From contig NC_081414.1 in NCBI RefSeq assembly GCF_030272615.1, forward strand, positions 770,543,653-770,603,652: a DNA stretch of 60,000 nucleotides, in the 5' to 3' direction. The notes under the pieces were generated by a model. The model saw only the letters and a list, made by a program, of their open reading frames with translations. It searched no databases and was not told the DNA's origin. How positions within the stretch are numbered: position 1 is the stretch's first letter; each line of letters opens with the position of its first letter. A program made the position numbers and the translations under genes. Source of the stretch: Cryptomeria japonica (Eukaryota > Streptophyta > Pinopsida > Cupressales > Cupressaceae). This document shows, piece after piece, positions 43,706-54,855 of the stretch.

Positions 43706-45340
43706 CTCTTTAGAATATCCTAATTCAAAAATACAAAAAAATTAAAAAATTTCAAAAATACAAAAAAATCAATAATTTCAAAATTACAAAAGAAATTCAA
43801 AAAATTCAAAAATACAAAAAAAATAAATTATAAAACAAAAAAAATAGTTACTTGGTGAAAACCTGGCAAACAGGCGCCTTGTGACACAAAAAACATTGAA
43901 AAATTGAAAAAAGTAAAGAAAAACATTTCATCCAATGGTGAAAACTACTTTGGTGGCGCCCTGGGCAAGTACCATGGTGAAAAATGGGTCACCAACGCCA
44001 TGCGTAGAGACATTGCTCCTCCCTCCTTCAAGATTCACTTTCATCCTTTCACTTTGCACACACTCACAACCTATTCATTCATAATAAACTTACCCATTCC
44101 CATCATGGCTTGTTATTGATCTACCCAAGATCAGTTAGCTATCCACAATAACCCCCTCTTTCCATCCATAATAAATCAACTCCTATCTGTGGCTAAGGAA
44201 AATCCTACATCTAGTGATGGGTGTGGAACTGAGAACATCACATGTTTCAAGGAGTACAGTTTCTTCCAGTTTCCTTCAGTCTATCTGTGCACAATCTGTA
44301 ATAAAGCAACATCTACATCGCCAATCCACAATAAAGTTCCATCTTCTCTGCAATAAAGTATCAGTTTCATGGATGAGACATAGCAGCAACAATGAGCATC
44401 AACAAATCAAATTTATCAATAGACTCAGACAACATTATGGTTCAGTGCTATCTATCCATTTTGTGAAAGTAAACATTGTGACCACAATCAAATAAAACTT
44501 ATACAAGTGACAAGAGACACTAAATTTGAGGACTACAGTAGATGTTGGTGTTGAGTCTTGGTTTTCTTTTGATTTTATCTTTTGGTGACATGTCTTTTAG
44601 CTTTTCCAGGATGTCTCTGACTAGAGATTCTATCTCCAGGATGTCTTTGACTAGAAAGGCAAGGATGGGGTATCGTCACCTATTTGTATTTTCTATCTTT
44701 GGATTGTCTCTTAGTAATGCTATGACTTGTCCAAGGATGTGAGGACACTATGAGTCTAGTATGAACTGGGGCATTCCTTGTTTGTGACTGTCTTATCTCC
44801 ATGCAAATAGGTACAATGACTTTCTGGGTCAAACACATGCCTCGATTGTCATAACCTACTTGCCATAATAAAGCTCAATGATGATAACGCAGAAGAAGCT
44901 CTTTCACTTTCATATCTTCTATCTTCCATCCCCTTTTTTGATTGACCTCCATCGTCCTTCTTGAGTCTATGTAGCTTGCTATCACATAACTAAGTATAAT
45001 GACACACCAAAAACATTTGCATTTCATGTAGTTGCACCTGCATTACCACATATAAGCATTTCATTCATAGATATAGATATCACAACTGCATCACATCCTG
45101 CACACAACACCTGTTAGCACAATTTACATTTGCATTATCATATTCATCTGCATTACATACATTCACAATTGCATCATGCATACACATATAAAACATAAAA
45201 GAACAAAAAAAAAAAATATTGCATTTCCTCATGTACATATTTGCATCCATATCATAACCATCACATAGAAACATACATCATGAAACATCTCATCACATAG
45301 GTACACATGCATATAGCTGCCGCAAAGATGAATCATCTCA
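43706..45340. other. 3' non-coding region of element B
   Basis: A low-complexity A-rich block (about 43725-43850, TTCAAAAATACAAAAAA type) follows the integrase remnant. The remaining 1.5 kb has no recognised gene; a short GATGTCTxTGACTAGAxA motif recurs at about 44608 and 44640. Confidence 0.5.
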
Positions 45341-45363
45341 TATATATATATATATATATATAA
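45341..45363. repeat. TA dinucleotide repeat
   Basis: About 11 TA units after CATC, downstream of the antisense PMD gene. Confidence 0.85.
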
Positions 45364-45471
45364 AGTGTCATGATACAATGATGTCAAAATCATATGGCTA
45401 CAATCACCCGCAGGTGTCTACAGCATCATACAAAAATGGTACAATACTGATACATGGAGAGCCATCTATGG

Positions 45472-46729
45472 CTATGATGAATTCCCTCCCTCAGAGCTGG
45501 CTGACCTCGATGGAGTTTGAGCCCTAGAAGGACCCACCCCAAGATCATCTCTCCTGGCCCCTGTGTCCTCTGCAGCCACCCCTCGTGTCGCCCTATCCGG
45601 ATAGAGGAACCCACTGATAACTCCTGCCAACACTATTGGTAGTGCTAATCCTGTCCATGTCATGGTATCCCATGCCACATGTCCCAACCTCATCTCCAGT
45701 CCTGGATCCTAGAACACTCGTCTAAGGGCATCCCTGTCTCCGTCTCGATCATATGAAATCGGCTCCCCATTGATCGGTATCCACAGAATCCTGTATACAT
45801 CCTCCAGGGTGACTGTCATCTCCGCCATCAGCAAATGAAAAGTGCAAGTCTTAGAGTGCCACCTCTCTGCCAGTGCAGTCAACAATCCCATGTTCGCCCG
45901 AAACTCAGGCACATACAAAATGTATCTTAGACCCATAACCTCAATAGCAGCTTGGTCCTCGAATGTTAGCTTAGGTCACAACCTTTGAGTCGATGGGAAT
46001 CTCTCTTGTGACTCCAGCATAGGCAAATACTCCTACAGTCACACAAATCAATCATCTTAGTCCTAGTGACACTCACTATTCATCACAAAGTGTTGCTTCT
46101 ATCCTAATTGGCACTCCCTGTTCATCACAAAGTGCTGCTCACATTTGCACTCATTGTTCATCACAAAGTGCTGCTCATATTTTAGTACTCCTTATTCATC
46201 ACAAAGTACTATATCTTGGTACTCACTATTCATCACAAAGTGCCTTGATCTATCCTATCCTAGGGCCTCTGCTTGAGTGAATCCTCTTGAGAAGTTTCCT
46301 AATTGGCAACGTATGTTCTATCACAAAATTGTCAATCCTAGCCCTATTTGTTATCCTAGTCTTCCCTAGAGGACCTGCTTGAGTGTATCCTCTCAGCAGC
46401 TTATCCAATTAACAACGTATGTTCATCAGAGAACTATCGACTTAACCTAGAAGACACAAATTCACATTTTTGGACACAAACGTGCTTTCATGACATAAAT
46501 GCTCTTTTAGACCACATAAACGCGCTTGGCACCAACGCAGACGCGCCTACACGTTTTTGACATTTTTTTGGACCCTATTCTAAGCGCATTTATTGTACTA
46601 CCTAACATGCATTAATGACAACAATAAATGCATCAAAGTACAAGGAGGTTTTGTGATACTTACTGGCTGTCCTGCCTCTGCTGGCCTCTGAAATTGGCAA
46701 ACGCGATTGAATCTATGAACCATTGCCAT
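45472..46729 (-). pseudogene. Antisense plant-mobile-domain (PMD) gene with one intron, inside element B
   Basis: On the minus strand a TATA box (GTATATAAG, + 46822-46830) precedes an ATG at 46729. Exon 1 (46729-46664) encodes 22 residues ending RPAEAGQP and is followed by the donor GTAAGT. An acceptor TGTAG ends at 46033; exon 2 (from 46032) continues in phase as EYLPMLESQERF. A TGA (45978-45976) precedes the domain proper: ERWHSKTCTFHL, MTVTLEDVYRILWIPINGEPI, the N-terminal signature of the plant mobile domain. A stop near 45709 truncates it; the same frame then runs open to 45472. PMD is found in host proteins of the MAIN/MAIL1 type and in plant transposons. Its role here is unknown. The gene faces the retroelement, so its intron is not removed from the sense genomic RNA. 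Confidence 0.7.
46033..46663 (-). other. Intron of the antisense PMD gene, with tandem repeats
   Basis: 631 bases with GT...AG ends on the minus strand. The part 46066-46245 holds five diverged units around CACTCACTATTCATCACAAAGTGCTGCT, spaced 34-50 bases. A further pair of about 115-bp units (CTGCTTGAGTGxATCCTCT ... CAACGTATGTTC) lies at about 46267-46435. Confidence 0.65.
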
Positions 46730-47052
46730 CACTGCTGACTGCTGTTTCTTTATTCTTGCTCTGCACTCTAATCTCTTGGATGTGTGGATGACAATGAGGA
46801 TTTTTTACCATCGTGGTCTATCTTATATACTACCCTAGCCCTCGTTTCCCAAGTCAGTCTTCATTATCCCGTGACTCTGTCACTTTATCCGGTCAATCCA
46901 TTCTAGCCTCTTTTTCTTATCGAGAGATTGTCTACAATCTTCTCAGATATTTTCATCCAATCTCTCTAGGGGGCATATCATTCCCATCTTGGGGCAACTC
47001 TGTATCAGTTCATCTTATCTTCTTTGAAACAACGTGACAAGCCGCATTGTCT

Positions 47053-47068
47053 CAAAGAGGGGCAAAAA
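47053..47068 (+). promoter_or_regulatory. Polypurine tract of element B
   Basis: CAAAGAGGGGCAAAAA touches the 3' LTR start TGTAGACACC. Confidence 0.8.
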
Positions 47069-47855
47069 TGTAGACACCTAAAATTGTCATGTCTAATTAA
47101 ATAAATATCTTTATTTATTTAATTATTCTAGCCTAATTCTTCTATTAATTAAATAAATTCTTATTTATTTAATTAATTCATTTATCCTCTTCTAGCCTTA
47201 TTTCTCATTTAAATAAATACATTTATTTATTTAAATTATCTTTTTCTTAAATTAAATAAATATCTTATTTATTTAATTGATCTCACTTCTTCTATTAATT
47301 AAATAAATCTTTATTTATTTAATTAATTCATTAACCTTTTCTACCCATGACACATGTCATTCATCTCTTAATTCATACACTACCTACCCCTTTCATTATT
47401 TTATTATTTCTTTTACCTACCCTCTAATCATAGCCGACCTCCTTTTACACCTCTCAATCTTATCCCTCCATTTCATATTGTGTCTTCTATATAAGGAGAT
47501 GCTTCCTTCATTATCAAACCCTAATCAATCATAATGACCTAACTACTTGATCAATTGACTACTTGGCATATGCGATCCTCCTTGCAACCACATTCCGTTC
47601 TTTGTTGAGCTCTTGTGCACATAAAATCTAAGAGCAAATACATCAAACAAGATCAATGGAGATAGGAAGAATGGAGATCCAAACCCTATTGGACATATGA
47701 TGGTATAATCTTTGTGATTTCATTTGATTTGCATTGTCTTAGGTAATCTTCATATGTTATGGTGGATCTTTGTTGTTGTTAGGCTAGGGTTTTGTGGTTG
47801 AATTCATTTAGCCTTTCAATATCATTATTATTGTTATCCATTTTCACCATAAACA
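47069..47855 (+). repeat. 3' LTR of element B
   Basis: 787-bp partner of 30281-31069, ends CCATAAACA. TATA box TATATAAGG at 47488-47496. The AT-hairpin array is at 47091-47330. Confidence 0.94.
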
Positions 47856-48400
47856 ATAAGCATGGTATTAGAAGACAATTTTTTGCTCCTCGGACACCTT
47901 AGCAAAATGGAGTTGTGGAAAGGAAAAACAAAACTATCTTGGATGTTTCTAGAACAATGATGATGGAAGCTAATCTACCTCATATCTACTAGAGAGAAGC
48001 AGTTGGTACAATGGTTTGCACATTCAATAGAGTACATATCAAAGGAGAAATCGGTAAGACACCTTATAAATTATGGTTTAACAATACACAGGTACAGTTA
48101 AGTATTTCAAAAAAATTTGGTAGTAAATTTTATATCAGAAGAGATGATACTATTAGGAAATTTGATCCTAGAAGTGATGAAGGCATATTTCTTGGTTTTT
48201 CTAATAAAAGCAAAGCATATAGATGTTATGATTGCAGAAAATAGTAGAGAGTGCTAATGTCAAAGTAGATGAGTTGAGAAAAAGTCAAATCAAAATTTAT
48301 GAGAAGGAAGCAACAGTGGAAATGATTATATCTGAACCAGTAGCACCTTTACCAAAATAGAGAGTTGAACTAGTTACTCCAGCAACATCAGAGAATTATA
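47856..48400 (+). pseudogene. Copia A integrase, C-terminal half
   Basis: It continues the integrase interrupted at 30280: HGIRRQFFAPRTP, then QNGVVERKNKTIL, which carries the third catalytic acid (Glu in VVER). The open frame 48011-48244 has the usual INRVHIKGEIGKTPYKLW and DDTIRKFDPRSDEGIFLGFSNKSKAYR end block. Stops at about 47909, 47991 and 48242 break it. Confidence 0.85.
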
Positions 48401-48589
48401 TAGTAATTGAAGAACAGGGAAGAGGAACAAAGAGTCAAAATATTCCTAGGTATGTGAGATTGAATCATTCTGAAGATCAAATCATTGGGGATAAGAGCAA
48501 TGGAGTGATGACAAGAATAAGACTAGCAACTAATGAGGCATGTTTATTTTCACAAGTTGAACCGGTATTAGTAATTGACTAATGTATAG

Positions 48590-50094
48590 ATGAATTTTGG
48601 TTAAAAGCTATGGAAGAAGAATTAGATCAGATTGAGAAAAATAACACATGGACTTTGGTTCCCCGGCCTAAAAATAAAAATGTTATTGAAACTAAATGGG
48701 TTTTTAGGTAGAAATTGAATGAGGATGGTCAAGTTATAAGGAATAAAGTTAGATTGGTTTGTAAAGGATATTCTTAGAAGGAAGGAATTGATTATGGAGA
48801 AAATTTTGCATCGGTAGCTAGGATTGAAGCTGTAAGATTATTTCTTGCCTATGATGCTTATAAAAACTACAAGGTTTATCACATGGATGTTAAATGTGCA
48901 TTCTTGAATGGGGATCTTGATGAGGAAGTTTATATTGAGCAACTTGATGGTTTTTCACTATCAGATGATACTAATATGGTTTGCAGGTTAAGGAAAGCCT
49001 TATATGGATTGAAACAAGCACCTAGAGCTTGGTATGCAAGGTTGGATAAATATCTTTTGAAGCTTGGTTTTACTAAGTGCAGTGTTGATGGTAATTTATA
49101 TTATAAAATCATTGATGATGATATACTGAGTGTTGAAGTATTTGCTGATGACATTATTTTTGGAGGTGAAGATAAAATATGCATAGAATTTTCTAAGAAC
49201 ATGGAGAAATAATTTGAGATGTCTATGATTGGTGAGATGAGATTTTTTTTAGGTTTGTAGATTACTCAGACTGACAAAGGTATTTTTATCTATCAAACTA
49301 AGTATGCTAAGGAATTGTTGAAGAAATTTGGTATGGGAGATTCTAAACCGGTAAGTACACCTATGGTTACAAGTGAGAAATTGACAAGGAAAGATGTTTT
49401 TCCATCGATAAATCCTACAAGATACAAATCTATGATTGGAGGTCTAATTTATTTGACTTAGACTAGGCCTAACATTATGAATGCTATTTGTATTGTTTCA
49501 AGATTTCAGAGTGATCCTAGACGAAATCATGAGATGGGGGTGAAAAGGATTTTTAGACACTTGCAAGGTACATTAGAATATGGTTTGTGGTATCCTAAGG
49601 ATGATAACTTTACTTTATGTGCATATATAGATGTTGATTGGGCTAGAGATGTTGATGACCAGAAAAGTACTTTCGGTGGAGCTTTTTTTCTTGGAAAGAA
49701 GTTGGTTTCATGGATCAGCAAGAAATGGTCATGTACTTCTTTATCTACTACTGAAGCTGAGTATGTTGCTGCTACTACTAATTGTACACAAGCTTTATGG
49801 ATGAAGGAAATGTTGAAGGATATAAAGGTGGATTGTGATGCACCAGTAGTTATTCACTATGATAACTCTGTTGCTATTGATATATCAAAGAATCTAGTAT
49901 TTCAGTCTAAGACAAAGCACATATCTATCAAGTATAACTTTTTGAAGGAGAAGGTGGAAGCAAATGAAGTTAAACTGGTTTATGTGAACACTAAAGAACA
50001 GATTGCAGACATTTTCACTAAACCTCTATCCAAGGAATCATTTGAGTACCTGAGAGATAGATTGGGGGTTTTTGTCCCTCCGATAGAGACTTGA
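48590..50094 (+). pseudogene. Copia A reverse transcriptase and RNase H
   Basis: RT begins near 48590 with FWLKAMEEELDQIEKNNTWTLVPRP, and after stops gives the open frame 48883-49212: MDVKCAFLNGDLDEEVYIEQ, LYGLKQAPRAWYARLD and the catalytic FADDIIFGG. RNase H is in 49477-50094: DVDWARDVDDQKST, STTEAEYVAATTNCTQALWM and VIHYDNSVAID, with KHISIKYNFLKEKV and the ending TKPLSKESFEYLRDRLGV. Catalytic acids are intact in both blocks, but stops near 48709, 48776, 49210, 49258 and 49459 interrupt the chain. Confidence 0.88.
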
Positions 50095-50164
50095 TTGATG
50101 CAATTTGGAATTAGTTCGGTATGCATTATTAGAGATACTATTCATTCTGGCACTGATGTGGGAT

Positions 50165-50440
50165 GTTACTGCTCAGGGGGAGTAGTCAGCTTTGAGATTC
50201 AGAGTCTTATGTTTTTGCTTTGATATTTTTGGCATTGATGTCAAAGGGGGAGAGATAGTGATGTGAAAAAGAAATTAAGAACTTTACAGAGATATTATTC
50301 AAAGGGAGAGAGACATTGATATTCAGAGCTATATGTAGGAGATTGTTGGCTATCTTCCATAGGGGGAGACTTGTTTGGCATTTCTTGGTACTTAGATGTT
50401 TTTCACATCTAGTGTTGCCATCAATACCAAAGGGGGAGAT
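50165..50440 (+). promoter_or_regulatory. Multiple polypurine tracts ahead of the copia A 3' LTR
   Basis: GGGGGAG-type tracts occur at about 50173 (CAGGGGGAGTAG), 50243 (AAAGGGGGAGAGA), 50301 (AAAGGGAGAGAGA), 50361 (TAGGGGGAGAC) and 50429-50440 (AAAGGGGGAGAT); the last adjoins the LTR and is the functional position. Multiplied tracts are reported for SIRE-lineage copia elements. Confidence 0.75.
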
Positions 50441-51663
50441 TGTTGGCCATTTGGTGGAATTGATTATGTGTTGCATTGATATTTTGTCATTGATGTCAAC
50501 ACTAGTTGTTTGGATGCTTTACTGGCACCCTTGTGGTCCCCGTAGGTTGAGTAGTTTTTGGTTAACTTGGATCCGACATGATTTGGTTGACTCTAGTATA
50601 ATCTGGTGATGGAATTGACTTGTTCATAATGCTTATACTCATATTTGGTCAGTTGATTTTGGTCTAGTGATTAGGTGCTATCCTACTTACTTAGAAGATT
50701 GGTTTCTGGTTTCGGCAAGGGTTTCACCTACAGAGCTATTGGTGGAGATCTTTTATGCATTGCATAATTGGTGTTGGTGCAGCTTCTGATGGAGTTTTAG
50801 GATGTTGTTGGTGATCATGTTTGAGACTTGGTGTTTGGAGATCATTCCTGAAGCATGTGGACCTATACTCGGTCCCGGTTGATCTAGGTTATGGACCGAC
50901 ATTTATGTAATGTGTGGATAGGACCTATTGTTGTATTTCTGGGATGTCTTATATGTTGGAAATTATTTGTTTTGGTATAAGGCCGACATGGTTTGTAATT
51001 ATGTAATTGGTTTATTGTTTGGTGGTCTACCTGATTATTTATCATCAAGGGTTTGTATAAATAAGATGTAAGATCTCATTGTAGATCATCATGGTCATTG
51101 TAAGAGGTAATGGTCAAGGAATGTAATGTGCAAATAATGTAATATCATTCAGGTAGAGGAGGTGGTTGATCATTTGAGATAGAATTAGGTCTAGAAGAGG
51201 ATTTAGTCTTTTGGTATTGAGCTTAATCGGAATTGTACTCTGGCATAGGAGATGCTATCTTTTGCAATTCAACACTTCTCCAGATTGTAGTCTAGATTTG
51301 TATGTAGTCAATGAGACTCCTTTTGTGATGAGCAGTGTGCTCTAGGCTATTGGCCTTCTTGCAAGTGTAGGCCCCTTTATTGTAAATTCACATACTTACT
51401 GTAGAAGTATTATCTAACTATGGGTAGGCTTCCCACCGTGGTTTTTCCCTTTATTGGGTTTTCCACGTACAAATTTTGGTGTTGTGTGGATGGCTTTTAT
51501 TCTATGATTATTGTTTATGCTTAATTGGATTAACTGCTATTCTGGTATTATTTGTTTGGGTTCCAGTATTGTTGTTTTAAATTGCTAATGCTTCTGTTAA
51601 TCTGTGACAACTGATTCAGCCTCCCCCTCTCAGTTGTCTTCTGGTTATCTAAACTGTGTAATA
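50441..51663 (+). repeat. 3' LTR of copia A
   Basis: It starts TGTTGGCCATTTGG. TATA box TATAAATA at 51056-51063. It pairs with 27079-28236 and has additional sequence near 51460-51560 not in the left copy. Confidence 0.88.
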
Positions 51664-51668
51664 GAAAT

Positions 51669-51911
51669 AACATTAAAATTGATCCACTTTAAATAGTTCA
51701 AAAATACAAAATTGATCCTAAGAATTGGTATGATTGCAATGAGTAGAGACAATAATGTTGGATATTAAATTGAACAAGATGTGCAATAAAAAATGAATAT
51801 AAGTAAATTAAGTATGTTTCAAATACACAAAAAATTACAAAATTACTATTAACTATATCATATGTACAACTAATCAAATAAATAAATTAAATATATTCAA
51901 TTTATGCTTAT
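51669..51911. other. AT-rich non-coding spacer
   Basis: Same kind of AT-rich DNA as before 27074; nothing recognisable. Confidence 0.5.
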
Positions 51912-53024
51912 TGTAGAGTCAAAAATATCACCCTCATCACCTTTAGTGGAAATTGCGACATGTGGTGCCTCCCCCATGCTACTTGGAAGAAAGGTCCGCC
52001 AACTTATCCTTTTGTCCACCGAAGAAGTTCATGTCAGCTTCCCTAGATATGCTACCAATTCTACCGACCTGATAGATTCACAGACACAGGTGCGGTGCAG
52101 AGACATCTATGTAGCTCGCTATCGTCTCATTAACCTACTAGCCAACAAGTAGTCATTGGGACATTAGGACCTGCATCAAGAAGAAATCGTAATACCTCCA
52201 TGCATGGCCACCGACATCGAGGCTCATCCCTTAGCCTACATACTTGATTTTTGGATAATTACAAAGGATCTTTTTGGCAGATTGAAGACTTGCTCTTGGA
52301 GACACCACCACCATTGTTGCAACATCATCAAGCTACCAAGTTTACCAAGCATGCCAACACATTCCAATTACTAGGAGAGTAATCTAACTATATCTTGCAT
52401 TTCCAATATCTTGTTTATTTCAAATTACCAAATAGCATACCATTGTCTTTGTATTTGCATTTACACTCTTCTTTATCTTCTTTATCATCTTCCTTTCTCG
52501 TGGCTTTTTGGGTTGTTCGTGGAGGTGGAAAAACTAAAACGGGGGTTTGACTTAGGAAGACTCCAAAACACAACCCCCAACATTTTCTCTCTTGCATGTG
52601 TGTAGGTACAACTTCATGAAGAGAATATTATCTTACGGGAGGCTTCACAACGTGGACCAGTTGTGAGATTTGTTTATTCTCTGCTACTTTCTTATTATTT
52701 TTTTTAATCCATACTTTTCATAGTTTTTAATATCGTTTGTCTGTTTCATAAGTTTTATTAATGCATCCAATACTTTTTGTTCAGACTTTGTACTCCGTCT
52801 GTATAGGATGACAACGTGCCATGCTGGAGTCCCAACTCCGCGCGCTTGTCCTATGGGAAGGGACTCTGCAGGGTTGTGCAAAGGTGTATTTCGGATGTCT
52901 GATGCTCCTCACGTGATTATGTTATCCCCAGACTCAATGTTGTGCCTGTTCAAAGAGGTAATCAAAAGGATAATTTATTCTTGAGGATTCATCATCCTTG
53001 AGGTGACAAATTCCTTACATGACA
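51912..53024 (+). repeat. Probable 5' LTR of element E
   Basis: The right end (CATGACA at 53018-53024) is fixed by the adjoining PBS. The left end TGTAGAGTC at 51912 is a guess based on the change from AT-rich spacer to more balanced sequence; the second LTR is outside the window. No open frame in it is convincing. Confidence 0.5.
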
Positions 53025-53027
53025 TTT

Positions 53028-53045
53028 TGGTGAACCCGACGTGAA
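53028..53045 (+). promoter_or_regulatory. Primer binding site of element E
   Basis: TGGTGAACCCGACGTGAA follows LTR end plus TTT; 17 of 18 bases agree with the PBS at 15021-15038 on the minus strand. Confidence 0.75.
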
Positions 53046-53334
53046 ACGAGATTTGTGTGTGTTTGCTTTTTCTAGTATAGCTTAGTTGTTTGATTTCATT
53101 TCCTTTTCCAATTTTAGCATAATTATTTTAATTTTCATTGCACTCATTTAAAAAACATAAAAAATAAAATAGAAAACAGAAAATGAAAAACCAAAAACAG
53201 CAAACATCTTTTTCCCTTTCATGTTTTTTTTTAAACAAAACATAATAGTCCTACATATTTTTCCAAGGACTTGCATAGGTGTCCCTATTCCGTGACTTGG
53301 TTGTTGATAAGCTTATGAGATTTATGACCCAGAC

Positions 53335-54855
53335 TGTGACATGAGTCATAGTTAGGAGGTCATCTAGGAGGAGCTTCCCTCCTAATTGCTACAACCCTCC
53401 TCTACCCTACGCCATGTAGGGTGAGCAGTCATCCGATCCCAATGAGTTTTTGACCACTCATAGTTTGAAATCTTCTGACTGGGAGGCCTTCTCATTCCAA
53501 TTCGCAACCCATAACTCCTAGGAGATCTACCCCGCCTTCCCCTCTTGCTATTGATCATGATTCTGCTGTCTATATCGATTTTCAGCAGATCAACTCTTTA
53601 GAGCAGAATTTAAGAGATTTTGAGGGATTCTTGAACCGAGAGAACGTCCTCCCCCAAGAGGGGAATGTCATCAGCACGTTGAGAGACATGTTGATATTTG
53701 ATAGGAGAGGCCTAGAAATGTTGAGGACCCTATCCATGATTGTTACAAACCATGTGCCCCTAGTTGGGGTACCCCTTATGGATACCTAGTTGATCCATTC
53801 AAGTCCCAATTCGGTGTTAGCATCCCCGGGTTGGGAGCCCGTATGGTGGATTCCACCATCCTGAATATCATTACCTCCTCTGTTCCTTTAGGTTACATGA
53901 GTATGGCTAGTGACTCGACTGTTATTTTTGCTGTTGCCCATATTGCAGTTGTCTTCACCAGTACCACATTAGTCAACATGTCATCTGGCAGGGGAGGTGG
54001 TTTATCTCCACCACCTCCTCCTCTGCCTATGAACCCGGTTCTGAATGCTATACTACAAAACATGGGCTAGCTTCAGTTGTAGCTCACTTTCGTGGCTTCT
54101 GCTTCTGGCCAGCCATCTGCACCCACGTACTATAGGACGAGCCCTTTAGACATCACTATCCTGAATACCATCCTTCCAATGGCTGTCGATCCATTGAAGT
54201 TTGATAGGTTCAGTGGTGATGGTGACCCAAACACTCACATTGATTTATTTATGACCATGTGTAGTGACTATCACAATCTAGACTTTGTTCTCCTTAAGCT
54301 GTTTACTCATTCCCTCACAGGGATTGCATTGGAATGGTATAACTCTTTGCCTGACCACTCCATCTGCACCTTTGACCAACTGATGGATCTCTTTCTCAAG
54401 AAGTTTCAGGCTAACATAGACAGCAAGGTCACTATATCTGACCTTGTTCATTGTAAGCAAAAACCAAATGAGAAGGTGACAGATTTTCTCATGATTTTAG
54501 GTGATCTCAACTAAGATCCCCTTTTCCCTGTTGGGTAACGACTTGAAGCTTATGTTCATAAGCAACCTACAGCCGACATTGAGGGGGAAGTTGTCCCTAA
54601 ATCATTATCAAAACTTTTCCAGCATGTGCTCTTCCTTGACCAATTATCAGCACACTATGACGTAGTTCAGAGACTCTTCTTCGAACCCTTGTGGTGGGTC
54701 CTTTCCTGGAACATCCTTAGATGGGTCTCTAAGGAATAAAACCATGGCTAATGTAGCAGCTACTCCTCTGATAGCTACCTCTCAATCTTCACAAAATCGA
54801 GTCTTCACAAAATTGAATGACTCTTATTTGAGTATCATGCAGCGGTTGTTGTGAG
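53335..54855 (+). pseudogene. Ty3 Gag N-terminal part of element E
   Basis: Near 53345 the frame VIVRRSSRRSFPPN parallels the start of the gag at 13862. The Pro/Ser-rich middle (53831-54070, LSPPPPPLPMNPVL) is followed after a stop by the gag core 54092-54514: KFDRFSGDGDPNTHIDLFM, ALEWYNSLP and DLVHCKQKPNEKVTDF. A break at about 54514 shifts the frame, and the text runs on to MQRLL at 54838-54852 before the TIR insertion. It is dead, with stops and at least two shifts. Confidence 0.82.

Larger units (their letters stand above)
30281..47855 (+). mobile_element. Ty3 element B, pol-deleted, carries antisense PMD gene; split by copia C
   Basis: LTRs at 30281-31069 and 47069-47855 are flanked by ATAAG on both sides (30276-30280, 47856-47860). 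A PBS-like site (31073-31090) and a PPT (47053-47068) are in place. The order is long leader, gag, protease, a spacer of about 0.9 kb and only the C-terminal end of integrase: RT, RNase H and the catalytic integrase core are absent. A minus-strand plant-mobile-domain gene lies between integrase remnant and 3' LTR. Without copia C the element is about 11.6 kb. By eye the LTRs differ at about 15 substitutions and two small indels (about 2%). Confidence 0.92.
27079..51663 (+). mobile_element. Copia element A (SIRE-like), split by element B
   Basis: LTRs at 27079-28236 and 50441-51663 are flanked by GAAAT on both sides (27074-27078, 51664-51668). The internal order is gag, protease, integrase, RT, RNase H, as in Ty1/copia. 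The integrase is cut at 30280/47856 by element B; without the nested DNA, A is about 7 kb. Several polypurine tracts precede the 3' LTR, and RT/RNase H blocks (FADDIIFGG, VSWISKK) suggest the SIRE lineage, which is an inference. The LTRs are clearly diverged, including an insertion or deletion of several dozen bases near 51460-51560, making A the oldest of the nest. The frames are broken. Confidence 0.92.

Noticed and set aside
51904-52152. 82-codon open frame near the left end of element E
   Set aside because: It lies within the probable LTR, has no recognised motif and no supporting context.
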